The notes under the pieces: generated by a model
Told to the model about the DNA's origin: nothing
Database searches by the model: none
What the model saw: only the letters and a program-made list of their open reading frames with translations
Shown: positions 1-5,711 of the stretch, in pieces
How the letters are laid out: each line of letters begins with the position of its first letter
Numbering within the stretch: the stretch's first letter is position 1
From: an uncultured Planctomycetaceae bacterium
Lineage (GTDB): Bacteria > Planctomycetota > Planctomycetia > Pirellulales > JACPPG01
Direction of reading: 5' to 3'
Assembly: GCA_945957305.1 (NCBI GenBank)
Contig: CAMFLN010000213.1
Coordinates: 1 to 6,272, forward strand
Length of the DNA stretch: 6,272 nucleotides
Position numbers and translations under genes: made by a program

Positions 1-564
1 AGTTGGAAACACGATATCGCGCTGGCTCGCGTCGACGTCGAACGGAATCGCTCGCTGGTCGAACAATACCGCACGGAATTGGACCGGCTGCATGTACGAG
101 CCTCGGTCGGAGGGCACGTGTTGAAGGTCGACGTGCGTCCCGGTGAGTACGTGGGTACTCCGCCCGATCAGCCACTGGTCGTGCTGGGAGACCTCGAACG
201 GCTGCACGTGCGGATTGACGTGGATGAACAGGACATCCCACGATTTCGCCCGGGCTTGCCTGGCACGGCCTGCGTACGCGGCCATTCCGCTCAAAAGTTT
301 CCGATCAGCTTCGTGCGCGTCGAGCCCTATGTGCAGCCCAAGACCTCGTTGATCGGCAATAGTATTGAGCGTGTCGACACGCGCGTTTTGCAGGTGATCT
401 ACGCACTGCCCCCCGAGGCGACGAACGTCTACGTCGGACAACAGGTGGATGCCTATCTCGACGCCTCGGCGGCCCAAGAAGCGGGTCTTACTGCCTATGC
501 ACGGCCGAGAGCGACTCAACTCGCTCGACCGGCAAGGCAAGAGACCACGGTGCCCCAGCCGTAA
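1..564 (+). CDS. HlyD-family periplasmic adaptor (membrane-fusion) protein, C-terminal part, 5' end missing
   Basis: The frame is open from base 1 to the TAA at 562-564 (187 codons), so the start lies outside the window; the TTG at 79 is internal. Residues 1-28 are charged and helical and look like the end of the coiled-coil hairpin of an adaptor protein. They are followed by a lipoyl-like half-motif (RASVGGHVLKVDVRPGEYVG, residues 33-52), in which the glycine turn and RPGE are typical of HlyD/RND/DevB-type adaptors. A beta-barrel segment follows (PLVVLGDLERLHVRIDVDE, about 58-76), then a membrane-proximal region ending in VYVGQQVDAYLD. The tail is Ala/Arg/Thr/Pro-rich and probably disordered. 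Such proteins bridge an inner-membrane ABC or RND pump to the outer membrane. The pump genes are not in view, so substrate and transporter class are unknown. The family call is firm; the transporter type is not. Confidence 0.88.
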   Translation, partial: SWKHDIALARVDVERNRSLVEQYRTELDRLHVRASVGGHVLKVDVRPGEYVGTPPDQPLVVLGDLERLHVRIDVDEQDIPRFRPGLPGTACVRGHSAQKFPISFVRVEPYVQPKTSLIGNSIERVDTRVLQVIYALPPEATNVYVGQQVDAYLDASAAQEAGLTAYARPRATQLARPARQETTVPQP

Positions 565-611
565 TACCCCAGGGCGTCAGTCGGTCGGGTAGCTCGCGGG
601 TGCGTTGGCCG

Positions 612-1655
612 TCAGGATGAAATCTTTTCTGCCGGAACGATGGCGAACTCGCGTTGCTCGCCGTCGCGCAGTACCACGATCGGACAAGCTGTACCGATGC
701 GGTCGTGCGTCAACACCGCGTGCAGATCATCAATGCTGGCGATCGAATGGCCGGCCAATTCAATGATCAGATCCCCTTCGGCCAATCCCGCCGCGGCCGC
801 GGGCCCAACGGGTTCGACTCCCACGACCAGCACTGCGGTATCTGCCAAAATGTCGTGCCGTCTGGCCAGGCCGCGCGGCAACTCGACATTTTGCCCCGCC
901 ACGCCAATGACACTGCGACGAACACGCCCATAGGCAATCAACTGTGTCGTCACGAGGCGCGCGGTATTCACCGCGATGGCAAAGCAGATTCCCTGTGCCG
1001 GCAGGATCATCGCGGTGTTGACGCCGATCACCTCTCCGCGCGAATTGACGAGTGGACCGCCGGAGTTCCCGGGATTCAGCGCGGCATCCGTCTGAATGAT
1101 GTCATCCATCAGACGTCCGCTGCGCGCTCGCAAAGTGCGTCCCAGCGCGCTGACGACACCCGCGGTGACCGAGCAGCTGAAGCCAAGTGGGTTTCCGATC
1201 GCAATCGCCAGCTGTCCCACGCGAATTGCCTGAGAATCGCCAAGTGTGACCGGTGGCAATTGTGAAGCGTGCGCGCGGATTACCGCCAGGTCGCTGTCGG
1301 GATCGTCACCCAGGACATCGGCCTTGACCTTTTGCCCATCGGAGAAAAGCACTTGCACTTTGTCGGCGCCCGAGACCACGTGGCTGTTGGTCAGAATGAA
1401 GCCGTCTGGCGTAATGACAAAGCCTGAGCCGCTGCCACCGTGCTCCGGCACTTCCTGCCCTCGCGCCGTGCGGCGGGGTGCGTGACGCACTTCGATTTTG
1501 ACGACCGAGGGGCTGACCGTCTCGGCGGCGTGCGTGACCGCTTGCGAATAGGCGTCCAGCAACCCGGCATCATTAACGCGCCCGCGAACCGACGAGTTTC
1601 GCTCGGTCAGTTCCGGCTGATGATCCTTGGCAAAGAGCTGTTTAATAATCGGCAT
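612..1655 (-). CDS. S1C trypsin-like serine protease with one PDZ domain (HtrA/Deg-like), no signal peptide
   Basis: A 347-residue serine endopeptidase of the HtrA/Deg family, which degrades or checks misfolded proteins. The trypsin-like domain spans about residues 35-235. The catalytic triad is visible: His92 in LTNSHVV, Asp122 in DSDLAV and Ser198 in NPGNSGGPL. One PDZ domain covers about 248-340, with GLAEGDLIIELAG typical of the PDZ core. I chose the ATG at 1653-1655 because GGGAG lies 7 nt upstream and the protein reads MPIIKQLFAK. The frame stays open to 1751, and an earlier ATG at 1691 (MQYGKQEV) is possible but less well supported. Neither start gives a hydrophobic signal peptide or membrane anchor, unlike classical periplasmic DegP/DegS, so the protein may be cytoplasmic or leave by another route. 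A basic, Arg-rich stretch (HAPRRTARG, 58-66) precedes the glycine loop. It converges with the adaptor gene and diverges from the oxidoreductase gene. Confidence 0.93.
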   Translation of the reverse strand: MPIIKQLFAKDHQPELTERNSSVRGRVNDAGLLDAYSQAVTHAAETVSPSVVKIEVRHAPRRTARGQEVPEHGGSGSGFVITPDGFILTNSHVVSGADKVQVLFSDGQKVKADVLGDDPDSDLAVIRAHASQLPPVTLGDSQAIRVGQLAIAIGNPLGFSCSVTAGVVSALGRTLRARSGRLMDDIIQTDAALNPGNSGGPLVNSRGEVIGVNTAMILPAQGICFAIAVNTARLVTTQLIAYGRVRRSVIGVAGQNVELPRGLARRHDILADTAVLVVGVEPVGPAAAAGLAEGDLIIELAGHSIASIDDLHAVLTHDRIGTACPIVVLRDGEQREFAIVPAEKISS

Positions 1656-1662
1656 GGCACCG

Positions 1663-1667
1663 CTCCC
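1663..1667 (-). promoter_or_regulatory. Ribosome binding site supporting the protease start at 1655
   Basis: On the minus strand GGGAG lies 7 nt before the ATG at 1655. It is the main reason for choosing this start over the upstream in-frame ATG at 1691. Confidence 0.55.
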
Positions 1668-1693
1668 GACTTCTTGTTTTCCATACTGCATCG

Positions 1694-1794
1694 ATGACCA
1701 CGCGCGAGGCAGCCGGTTAAGAATGCTAGGCGCGATAAAACACCGCGGCAAGCGGCCTGGCTGCCCTCCCGCATTGCACGCTTCGCGTGGTCAT
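1694..1794. repeat. Perfect 11-bp inverted repeat in the divergent intergenic region
   Basis: ATGACCACGCG at 1694-1704 is the exact reverse complement of CGCGTGGTCAT at 1784-1794. The arms are 90 bp apart from start to start and lie between two divergent genes. The right arm contains the -35-like TGGTCA of the candidate promoter for the oxidoreductase gene. Paired operator half-sites or a regulator binding at two sites would fit. An RNA hairpin is less likely given the 79-nt loop. Chance occurrence is not excluded. Confidence 0.4.
1723..1751 (-). promoter_or_regulatory. Possible sigma70-type promoter for the protease gene
   Basis: On the minus strand TTGCCG (1746-1751) and TAGCAT (1723-1728) are 17 bp apart. 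Each matches 4 of 6 bases of the E. coli-type consensus. Transcription would begin near 1716, giving a leader of about 60 nt. The match is weak, and planctomycete promoters are poorly defined, so this is a suggestion only. Confidence 0.2.
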
Positions 1795-1816
1795 GCGTCG
1801 CGGGCCGGGCTATGAT
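1788..1816 (+). promoter_or_regulatory. Candidate sigma70-type promoter for the Gfo/Idh/MocA gene
   Basis: TGGTCA (1788-1793, 4 of 6 to TTGACA) and TATGAT (1811-1816, 5 of 6 to TATAAT) are 17 bp apart. Transcription would begin near 1823, leaving a leader of about 65 nt before the ATG at 1888. This is the best-looking promoter in the window. Its -35 box overlaps one arm of the 11-bp inverted repeat. Confidence 0.4.
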
Positions 1817-1887
1817 GTCAGCCAAGCGCCCCGGGGCATTTCAGATGGCAGTGAAAATTGCAAGTTAACGTCGGTGGGAAGCACGCC

Positions 1888-3132
1888 ATGAATGCGAAGC
1901 CTTCGAAATCTTCCAGCGATCGCCGCGATTTTCTCCGTGCCGCGGCTGTCGGAGCGACCGCGGCCGCGGCAGCTACTTTCGTTGCACCGGCGCGCGGGTT
2001 TAGCGCCAATGAGAAGATCTCGGTCGGACTGATCGGCTGCGGAGGGCGATGTCGACACTTGCTGCAGGCGCTCAAGAAGATTCCGCAAGCGCAGGTCACG
2101 GCGGTTTGCGACGTATGGGACAAGAATATCCAGGCCGGAAAAGAGGCCACTAGCGACGGCGTGTTTACCACCAAGGATCATCGCGCGCTGCTGGAGCGCA
2201 AAGACGTGGACGCGGTTCTGATCGCGACGCCTGACCATTGGCACGTCCCCATCACGATCGATGCTTGCGCCGCCGGCAAGGATGTCTATGTCGAAAAGCC
2301 TCTCACACATGACCTGTCGGAAGGGGCGGCGGTGATCGAGGCGCAGAACAAGCACCAACGCATCGTCCAAGTGGGCATGCAGCAACGCAGTATGCCGCAA
2401 TTCATCCAAGGGCTGGACATCATTCGCAGCGGTCAACTGGGGAAGATCCACAAAGTCCATCTGACGTGGAATCGCAATCAGGAGCGGCACAATCGCAAGC
2501 CGGAGGACATCGATCCGCAATCCGTCGACTGGCGGCGATTCTGCGGCAACGCGCCGGAGCAACCCTTTGACGAGTACCGTTTTCGCAATTGGCGCTGGTT
2601 TTGGGATTTCGGTGGTGGGATCCTGACCGATCTGATGGTGCATTTCCTGGATGTCGCCAATTGGTACCTGGAACTTGACCATCCGGCGACTGCAGCCACG
2701 ATCGGCGACCACTTTATGGCTGCCGGCCTGTGGCAAACTCCTGACACCGTGCAGACCTTGTTGCATTATCCTGAGCAGGGAGTGCAGGTGTACTTCGAGG
2801 GGACGTTCATCAACGCGCGGAATGCCGCGATGCTCGAATTCATGGGGAGCGAGGGGACGCTGTACCTCGACCGCGGCCGCTACGAGGTCATTCCCGAGCG
2901 GAAGAGCAAGCTCGCTGCGAGTGAACTGATCCTTGGCGAGGGAACGCGGGGGGCGGACTTTTTTGCCCAACCCGACGGAGAGCTGCTGCACCTGACGAAT
3001 TGGCTCGATTGCATTCGCAGCCGACAAAAGCCAAACGCGCCGGCCGAGGCCGGTGTCATCGCCGTCAAGGGGGCGCATCTGGGCAATCGAGCACTCCGCG
3101 CCGGCGAGGTGGCCCATTGGCCTGCGGCATGA
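1888..3132 (+). CDS. Tat-exported Gfo/Idh/MocA-family NAD(P)-dependent oxidoreductase
   Basis: A 414-residue protein of the Gfo/Idh/MocA family, which oxidises or reduces sugars, inositols and sugar acids with bound NAD(P). A twin-arginine signal opens it: DRRDFLRAAAVGA (11-23), an Ala-rich hydrophobic stretch, and a likely cleavage near APARGFSA (33-40). The Rossmann fold follows, with VGLIGCGGRC (46-55) as the dinucleotide loop, ATPDHWH (113-119) and the family hallmark EKP at 136-138. The C-terminal alpha/beta domain contains GGGILTDLMVHFLD (242-255), whose Asp248 and His252 sit where the catalytic Asp/His of the family are found. The ATG at 1888 is preferred over the TTG at 1858 because it follows GGTGGGAAG and puts the Tat motif close to the N-terminus. 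Tat export fits folding with cofactor before export, as in glucose-fructose oxidoreductase. The substrate cannot be read from the sequence. Many planctomycetes carry dozens of such paralogues. Confidence 0.95.
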   Translation: MNAKPSKSSSDRRDFLRAAAVGATAAAAATFVAPARGFSANEKISVGLIGCGGRCRHLLQALKKIPQAQVTAVCDVWDKNIQAGKEATSDGVFTTKDHRALLERKDVDAVLIATPDHWHVPITIDACAAGKDVYVEKPLTHDLSEGAAVIEAQNKHQRIVQVGMQQRSMPQFIQGLDIIRSGQLGKIHKVHLTWNRNQERHNRKPEDIDPQSVDWRRFCGNAPEQPFDEYRFRNWRWFWDFGGGILTDLMVHFLDVANWYLELDHPATAATIGDHFMAAGLWQTPDTVQTLLHYPEQGVQVYFEGTFINARNAAMLEFMGSEGTLYLDRGRYEVIPERKSKLAASELILGEGTRGADFFAQPDGELLHLTNWLDCIRSRQKPNAPAEAGVIAVKGAHLGNRALRAGEVAHWPAA

Positions 3133-3134
3133 AT

Positions 3135-3158
3135 TGCCATGCAGGAAGCTTAATGGCA
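3135..3158 (+). terminator. Weak stem-loop after the oxidoreductase gene
   Basis: TGCCAT (3135-3140) pairs with ATGGCA (3153-3158) around a 12-nt loop, starting 2 nt after the stop codon. There is no T-run after it and the stem is only 6 bp, so a terminator role is doubtful. Confidence 0.2.
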
Positions 3159-3193
3159 GCCCCGACTTAGCTCGACGCATGGCCGACGTGGCG

Positions 3194-3221
3194 TTCTTTC
3201 ATCGCCGTAGAACGGTACAAT
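3194..3221 (+). promoter_or_regulatory. Possible promoter for the unknown secreted-protein gene
   Basis: TACAAT at 3216-3221 matches 5 of 6 bases of a -10 box. The only -35-like sequence at suitable spacing is TTCTTT (3194-3199), which is poor. Transcription would begin near 3228, about 45 nt before the chosen ATG at 3274. This region (3133-3273) otherwise holds no gene. Confidence 0.3.
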
Positions 3222-3260
3222 CTCCTTAACTCGCTACAGGAACGGCGCTTGGTTCGGCCG

Positions 3261-3265
3261 AAGGA
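3261..3265 (+). promoter_or_regulatory. Ribosome binding site deciding the start at 3274
   Basis: AAGGA lies 8 nt before the ATG at 3274. It overlaps the alternative ATG at 3265, which has no well-spaced site of its own, so the downstream start is favoured. Confidence 0.5.
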
Positions 3266-3273
3266 TGGCTCTC

Positions 3274-4476
3274 ATGCAGAAGATCAAAACTTGCCTCTGT
3301 GTCGCTGGATTGGCGCTGGTTGTCTCGACTTCGGTGGGGGCGCAAGAGGAGTTGCCCACGCCGAAGGCGCGAACGGCGGCGCCGCCAATTCGCCCGCTTG
3401 CCGATCCCGAGCGTGCCGACCTGCGGGCGCAGCGGCGTGAACGATTGCGCAACCTCGGCGGCCAGGTGCTGAACGCTTTGGCCACGCCCGATGGCGCGGC
3501 GACCCCCGGCGCAGCGCCCGTCCTGGACCTCGGCAAGTTGAACGACGCCCTGGGCCCTTTGGCGACAATGCTGCTCGGCGGCGGGCGCGACATCGAATCG
3601 CTCAAGATCGGCTTCGATCCCCAAGGAACAAATTTCGCCGAAGACCGCCTGCGGATTGCGGCAGACGCCGCCCTGCGGCGCACCGCTTGGGCCGATGCGC
3701 CCAGTCAGTTTCACGGCACTCTGGGCGTCCAGGTCGTTCCCAACGACGGCGGTGGCATGGTTGCGGTGATCGATACACGCATCCGGTTGCAAACGTCCAC
3801 CGTAGCACTCGCCAATTACATGGTGGCCCAATACAAGTCTCGTTCGCGAACCGAAGACACCGCACCGGCCCCCGAGCAAGCGCCGGCCCCCGCTGGTGTG
3901 GAGAACTTGCCCACGGTCAATGAAACCAGCGCGGATGATCTGTTTCAAGAGTTGCTGGACGAGCGGCTGGCCCGGGTCGATCGCCTGGAATCGCTCGACG
4001 ATGTGGCTGACCTGTTGACGGCGATCTCGGGATTGCGGCTGACGGCGGCCGATCAGCGCATCGCCGAACTGCGGTCGCGAGCCAGGTCGGCTGCCAGCCC
4101 GGACGAAAAGCGAGAGTTGGAGGGGATGCTGGCCCAGGCTCGCGCCGAACGGGATCGACTGCTCGACATTCGTCCTCGCTTCAATCGCGGTACAGACGGC
4201 GCCGTGAAGTCGATTGGTCTCGACATGATCGGGTCCGAGATCTTTCCCGGCGCGGACATGCGGCAGATGGAATGCCGGATCAGCGACAACGAGGTCACCC
4301 TGCAGGCGACCGGAGCTTTGACCCGCTGGATCGAACTTTATCCAGTCGTTAAACCGCTGGTGATGGGCATTTTGCAGCGCATCCAGACCGGTGATCCGCG
4401 CGCTCTCGACATGATTCGCCCCTTCGTCGACGGGCCGATTGGCCGTGGCCGCGCCCTGATTATCGGCGCGCCGTAA
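3274..4476 (+). CDS. Secreted protein of unknown function
   Basis: I do not recognise this 400-residue protein. It opens with a clear Sec signal peptide: MQKIK, a hydrophobic core (CLCVAGLALVVSTS) and a likely cleavage after SVGA at 23. An Arg/Ala/Pro-rich segment follows (about 30-60), then a Gly/Ala/Pro linker. A probable folded domain spans about 105-187 and has beta-strand character (LGVQVVPN, MVAVIDTRIRLQ). A Pro/Ala/Glu linker (APAPEQAPAPA, 197-207) leads to a charged helical region, about 218-298, that could form a coiled coil (LFQELLDERLARVDRLESL and later AELRSRAR). The C-terminal part (about 308-400) ends with RGRALIIGAP. There is no CxxCH, lipobox, protease motif or later membrane segment. 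The ATG at 3274 is preferred because AAGGA (3261-3265) lies 8 nt before it. The in-frame ATG at 3265 would add only three residues but overlaps that site. Codon use resembles the neighbours. An envelope or surface role is an inference from the signal peptide only. Confidence 0.85.
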   Translation: MQKIKTCLCVAGLALVVSTSVGAQEELPTPKARTAAPPIRPLADPERADLRAQRRERLRNLGGQVLNALATPDGAATPGAAPVLDLGKLNDALGPLATMLLGGGRDIESLKIGFDPQGTNFAEDRLRIAADAALRRTAWADAPSQFHGTLGVQVVPNDGGGMVAVIDTRIRLQTSTVALANYMVAQYKSRSRTEDTAPAPEQAPAPAGVENLPTVNETSADDLFQELLDERLARVDRLESLDDVADLLTAISGLRLTAADQRIAELRSRARSAASPDEKRELEGMLAQARAERDRLLDIRPRFNRGTDGAVKSIGLDMIGSEIFPGADMRQMECRISDNEVTLQATGALTRWIELYPVVKPLVMGILQRIQTGDPRALDMIRPFVDGPIGRGRALIIGAP

Positions 4477-4544
4477 GTCGGAAATCGCATGACGGGCATT
4501 CGAGCGTGCTCTCCTCTCCCTGCACAACGCAACGGCAATGCATT

Positions 4545-4572
4545 TTGCGTGACAACCTCGGGGGGGTATGCT
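4545..4572 (+). promoter_or_regulatory. Weak candidate promoter before the QW-repeat protein gene
   Basis: TTGCGT (4545-4550) and TATGCT (4567-4572) are 16 bp apart and enclose a run of seven G (4560-4566). They match 3 and 4 of 6 consensus bases. The 140-bp gap 4477-4616 holds no gene; apart from this and the ribosome binding site I see nothing in it. Confidence 0.2.
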
Positions 4573-4603
4573 GATGCCGCCTACCGCGCACCAGCCCGCC
4601 TCC

Positions 4604-4609
4604 GAGGAG
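4604..4609 (+). promoter_or_regulatory. Strong ribosome binding site of the QW-repeat protein gene
   Basis: GAGGAG lies 7 nt before the ATG at 4617. It is the strongest Shine-Dalgarno sequence in the window and fixes the start of the signal peptide. Confidence 0.7.
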
Positions 4610-4616
4610 AATTACC

Positions 4617-5684
4617 ATGCGTCACAGTCGTGCTCTGCTGCCCTTGTTTTGTCTGGGCTGCACTCTATTCGTCGCCCTGTCGACTGGTCTGTCACTCGTC
4701 AGCGCCGCTGAGCCAATCACTTTGCAGAATTACGTCGCTCCCGCGGCGAACACGCCGGATGAACCCATGGCCAAGGCTTTTTCCATGGCCCGCGCGACTG
4801 AATTCCTGGATTCGGCGGCGCTCGATTGGCAAAAAACGCGTGGCTGCATGACGTGCCATACGAACTACGCTTACTTGATGGCGCGTCCGGCCGTGTCAGC
4901 CGCGGCGCCGGCTCATGCAGAAGTTCGCAAGTTTGCTGAGCAACTGGTTACCGAGAGGTGGCCGGATAAAGGTCCACGCTGGGATGCCGAAGTCGTGGCC
5001 ACCGCCACGGTGTTGGCCTTGAATGACGCCGCGACGACCGGCCAGTTGCAGGACGTCACGCGCCAAGCGCTCGACAAGATGTGGACTTTGCAGCGCGAGG
5101 ACGGCGGCTGGACCTGGATCAAATGCGACTGGCCCCCGATGGAGTCGGACGACCATTTCGGCGTGACGTTTGCCGCGGTCGGCGTCGGGGCGGCGCCCGC
5201 CGGCTATGCCGACACGCCCGCCGCGAAAGCAGGCATGGAGAAGCTCCGCAATTACCTGCGCGAGAATCCTGCTCCCACCTTGCACCATAAGGCCATGATC
5301 CTGTGGGGGGCGTCGTACACGCCGAACCTCATGTCGGATGCCGACAAACAGGACTGCATCGCGTCGCTGCGCAAGCTGCAACACGAGGATGGAGGATGGG
5401 GCCTGGCCACCTTGGGCGACTGGCAACGCGGCGACGGTTCGGCCCAGGACACGGCATCGAGCGACGGCTATGGCACAGGCTTCGTCATCTACGTGCTGCG
5501 GCGGGCGGGTGTGCCGGCCAATGATGCGCAACTGCAACGAGGCGTCGCTTGGCTGCGCACGCACCAGCGCGAAAGCGGTCGCTGGTTTTCTCGCTCTTTG
5601 CACGCTGACAGCAAGCACTACATCACGCATGCCGGGACCGCGTTCGCGGTGCTGGCGCTGGCAGCCTGCGACGCCACGGAATGA
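4617..5684 (+). CDS. Secreted squalene-hopene-cyclase-like (QW/prenyltransferase repeat) protein with a haem-c-type CxxCH
   Basis: A 355-residue exported protein. A Sec signal peptide covers about 1-30 (hydrophobic core ALLPLFCLGCTLFVALSTG, likely cut after LVSA). Next comes a haem-c-type motif, GCMTCH, with C77, C80 and H81. The rest is an alpha-helical repeat region with three QW-type motifs, as in squalene/hopene cyclases and prenyltransferases: LQREDGGW (158-165), LQHEDGGW (254-261) and THQRESGRW (315-323). Segments such as SSDGYGTGFVIYVL (281-294) and ITHAGTAFAVLALA (336-349) fit the inner helices of an alpha/alpha barrel. It is about half the size of a true hopene cyclase (roughly 630-720 residues) and lacks the DxDD acid motif; the nearest sequence is ESDD at 176-179. 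A cyclase reaction is therefore unlikely. The single CxxCH suggests covalent haem attached outside the cytoplasm, so electron transfer, redox sensing or carbohydrate/lipid binding are options. The fold call is good; the function is unknown. Confidence 0.88.
   Translation: MRHSRALLPLFCLGCTLFVALSTGLSLVSAAEPITLQNYVAPAANTPDEPMAKAFSMARATEFLDSAALDWQKTRGCMTCHTNYAYLMARPAVSAAAPAHAEVRKFAEQLVTERWPDKGPRWDAEVVATATVLALNDAATTGQLQDVTRQALDKMWTLQREDGGWTWIKCDWPPMESDDHFGVTFAAVGVGAAPAGYADTPAAKAGMEKLRNYLRENPAPTLHHKAMILWGASYTPNLMSDADKQDCIASLRKLQHEDGGWGLATLGDWQRGDGSAQDTASSDGYGTGFVIYVLRRAGVPANDAQLQRGVAWLRTHQRESGRWFSRSLHADSKHYITHAGTAFAVLALAACDATE
4845..4859 (+). other. CxxCH haem-c attachment motif within the QW-repeat protein
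   Basis: The codons encode Cys-Met-Thr-Cys-His (residues 77-81), followed by TNYAYLMARP. In exported proteins this pattern usually attaches haem c through the two Cys, with His as proximal ligand. Met88 in YLMARP, 7 residues later, is close for a distal ligand, so the second ligand is not clear. Confidence 0.6.
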
Positions 5685-5693
5685 CCACCCTTC

Positions 5694-5711
5694 GGGCCCC
5701 TCACTGGGCCC
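5694..5711. terminator. GC stem-loop between convergent genes, possibly a two-way terminator
   Basis: GGGCCC (5694-5699) and GGGCCC (5706-5711) pair around a 6-nt loop. The structure straddles the stop codon of the minus-strand gene and starts 9 nt after the stop of the plus-strand gene. There is no T-run on either side, so it is at best a weak intrinsic terminator or simply a block between converging transcripts. Confidence 0.25.

Noticed and set aside
565..611. Possible terminator between the adaptor and protease genes
   Set aside because: The 47 bp between these convergent genes show no convincing hairpin with a T-run on either strand.
654..1265. A 203-codon open frame on the plus strand within the protease gene
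   Set aside because: It overlaps the coding sequence for the Ser198 region and PDZ domain on the other strand and shows no domain of its own.
1810..3180. A 456-codon open frame on the minus strand across the oxidoreductase gene
   Set aside because: It lies antisense to a protein with clear Gfo/Idh/MocA motifs. Its own translation shows no domain and has the Arg/His/Pro-rich composition usual for antisense frames of GC-rich genes.
3226..4527. A 433-codon open frame on the minus strand across the unknown secreted-protein gene
   Set aside because: Because the sense gene is itself unknown, I compared the two. The plus-strand frame has a signal peptide, a ribosome binding site and normal composition; the minus-strand frame is Arg/Gln/His-rich with no motif or good start signal.
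4560..4566. Run of seven G before the QW-repeat gene, as a phase-variable tract
   Set aside because: Seven G is short in a GC-rich genome and lies within a weak candidate promoter spacer. Nothing in one sequence shows length variation.
4489..4851. A 120-codon plus-strand frame starting in the 4477-4616 gap
   Set aside because: Most of it lies out of frame inside the QW-repeat gene, has no ribosome binding site and encodes no motif. The gap is better explained as a promoter and leader region.
4896..5630. A 244-codon open frame on the minus strand across the QW-repeat gene
   Set aside because: It is antisense to a gene with signal peptide, CxxCH and QW motifs, and its translation has no recognisable feature.
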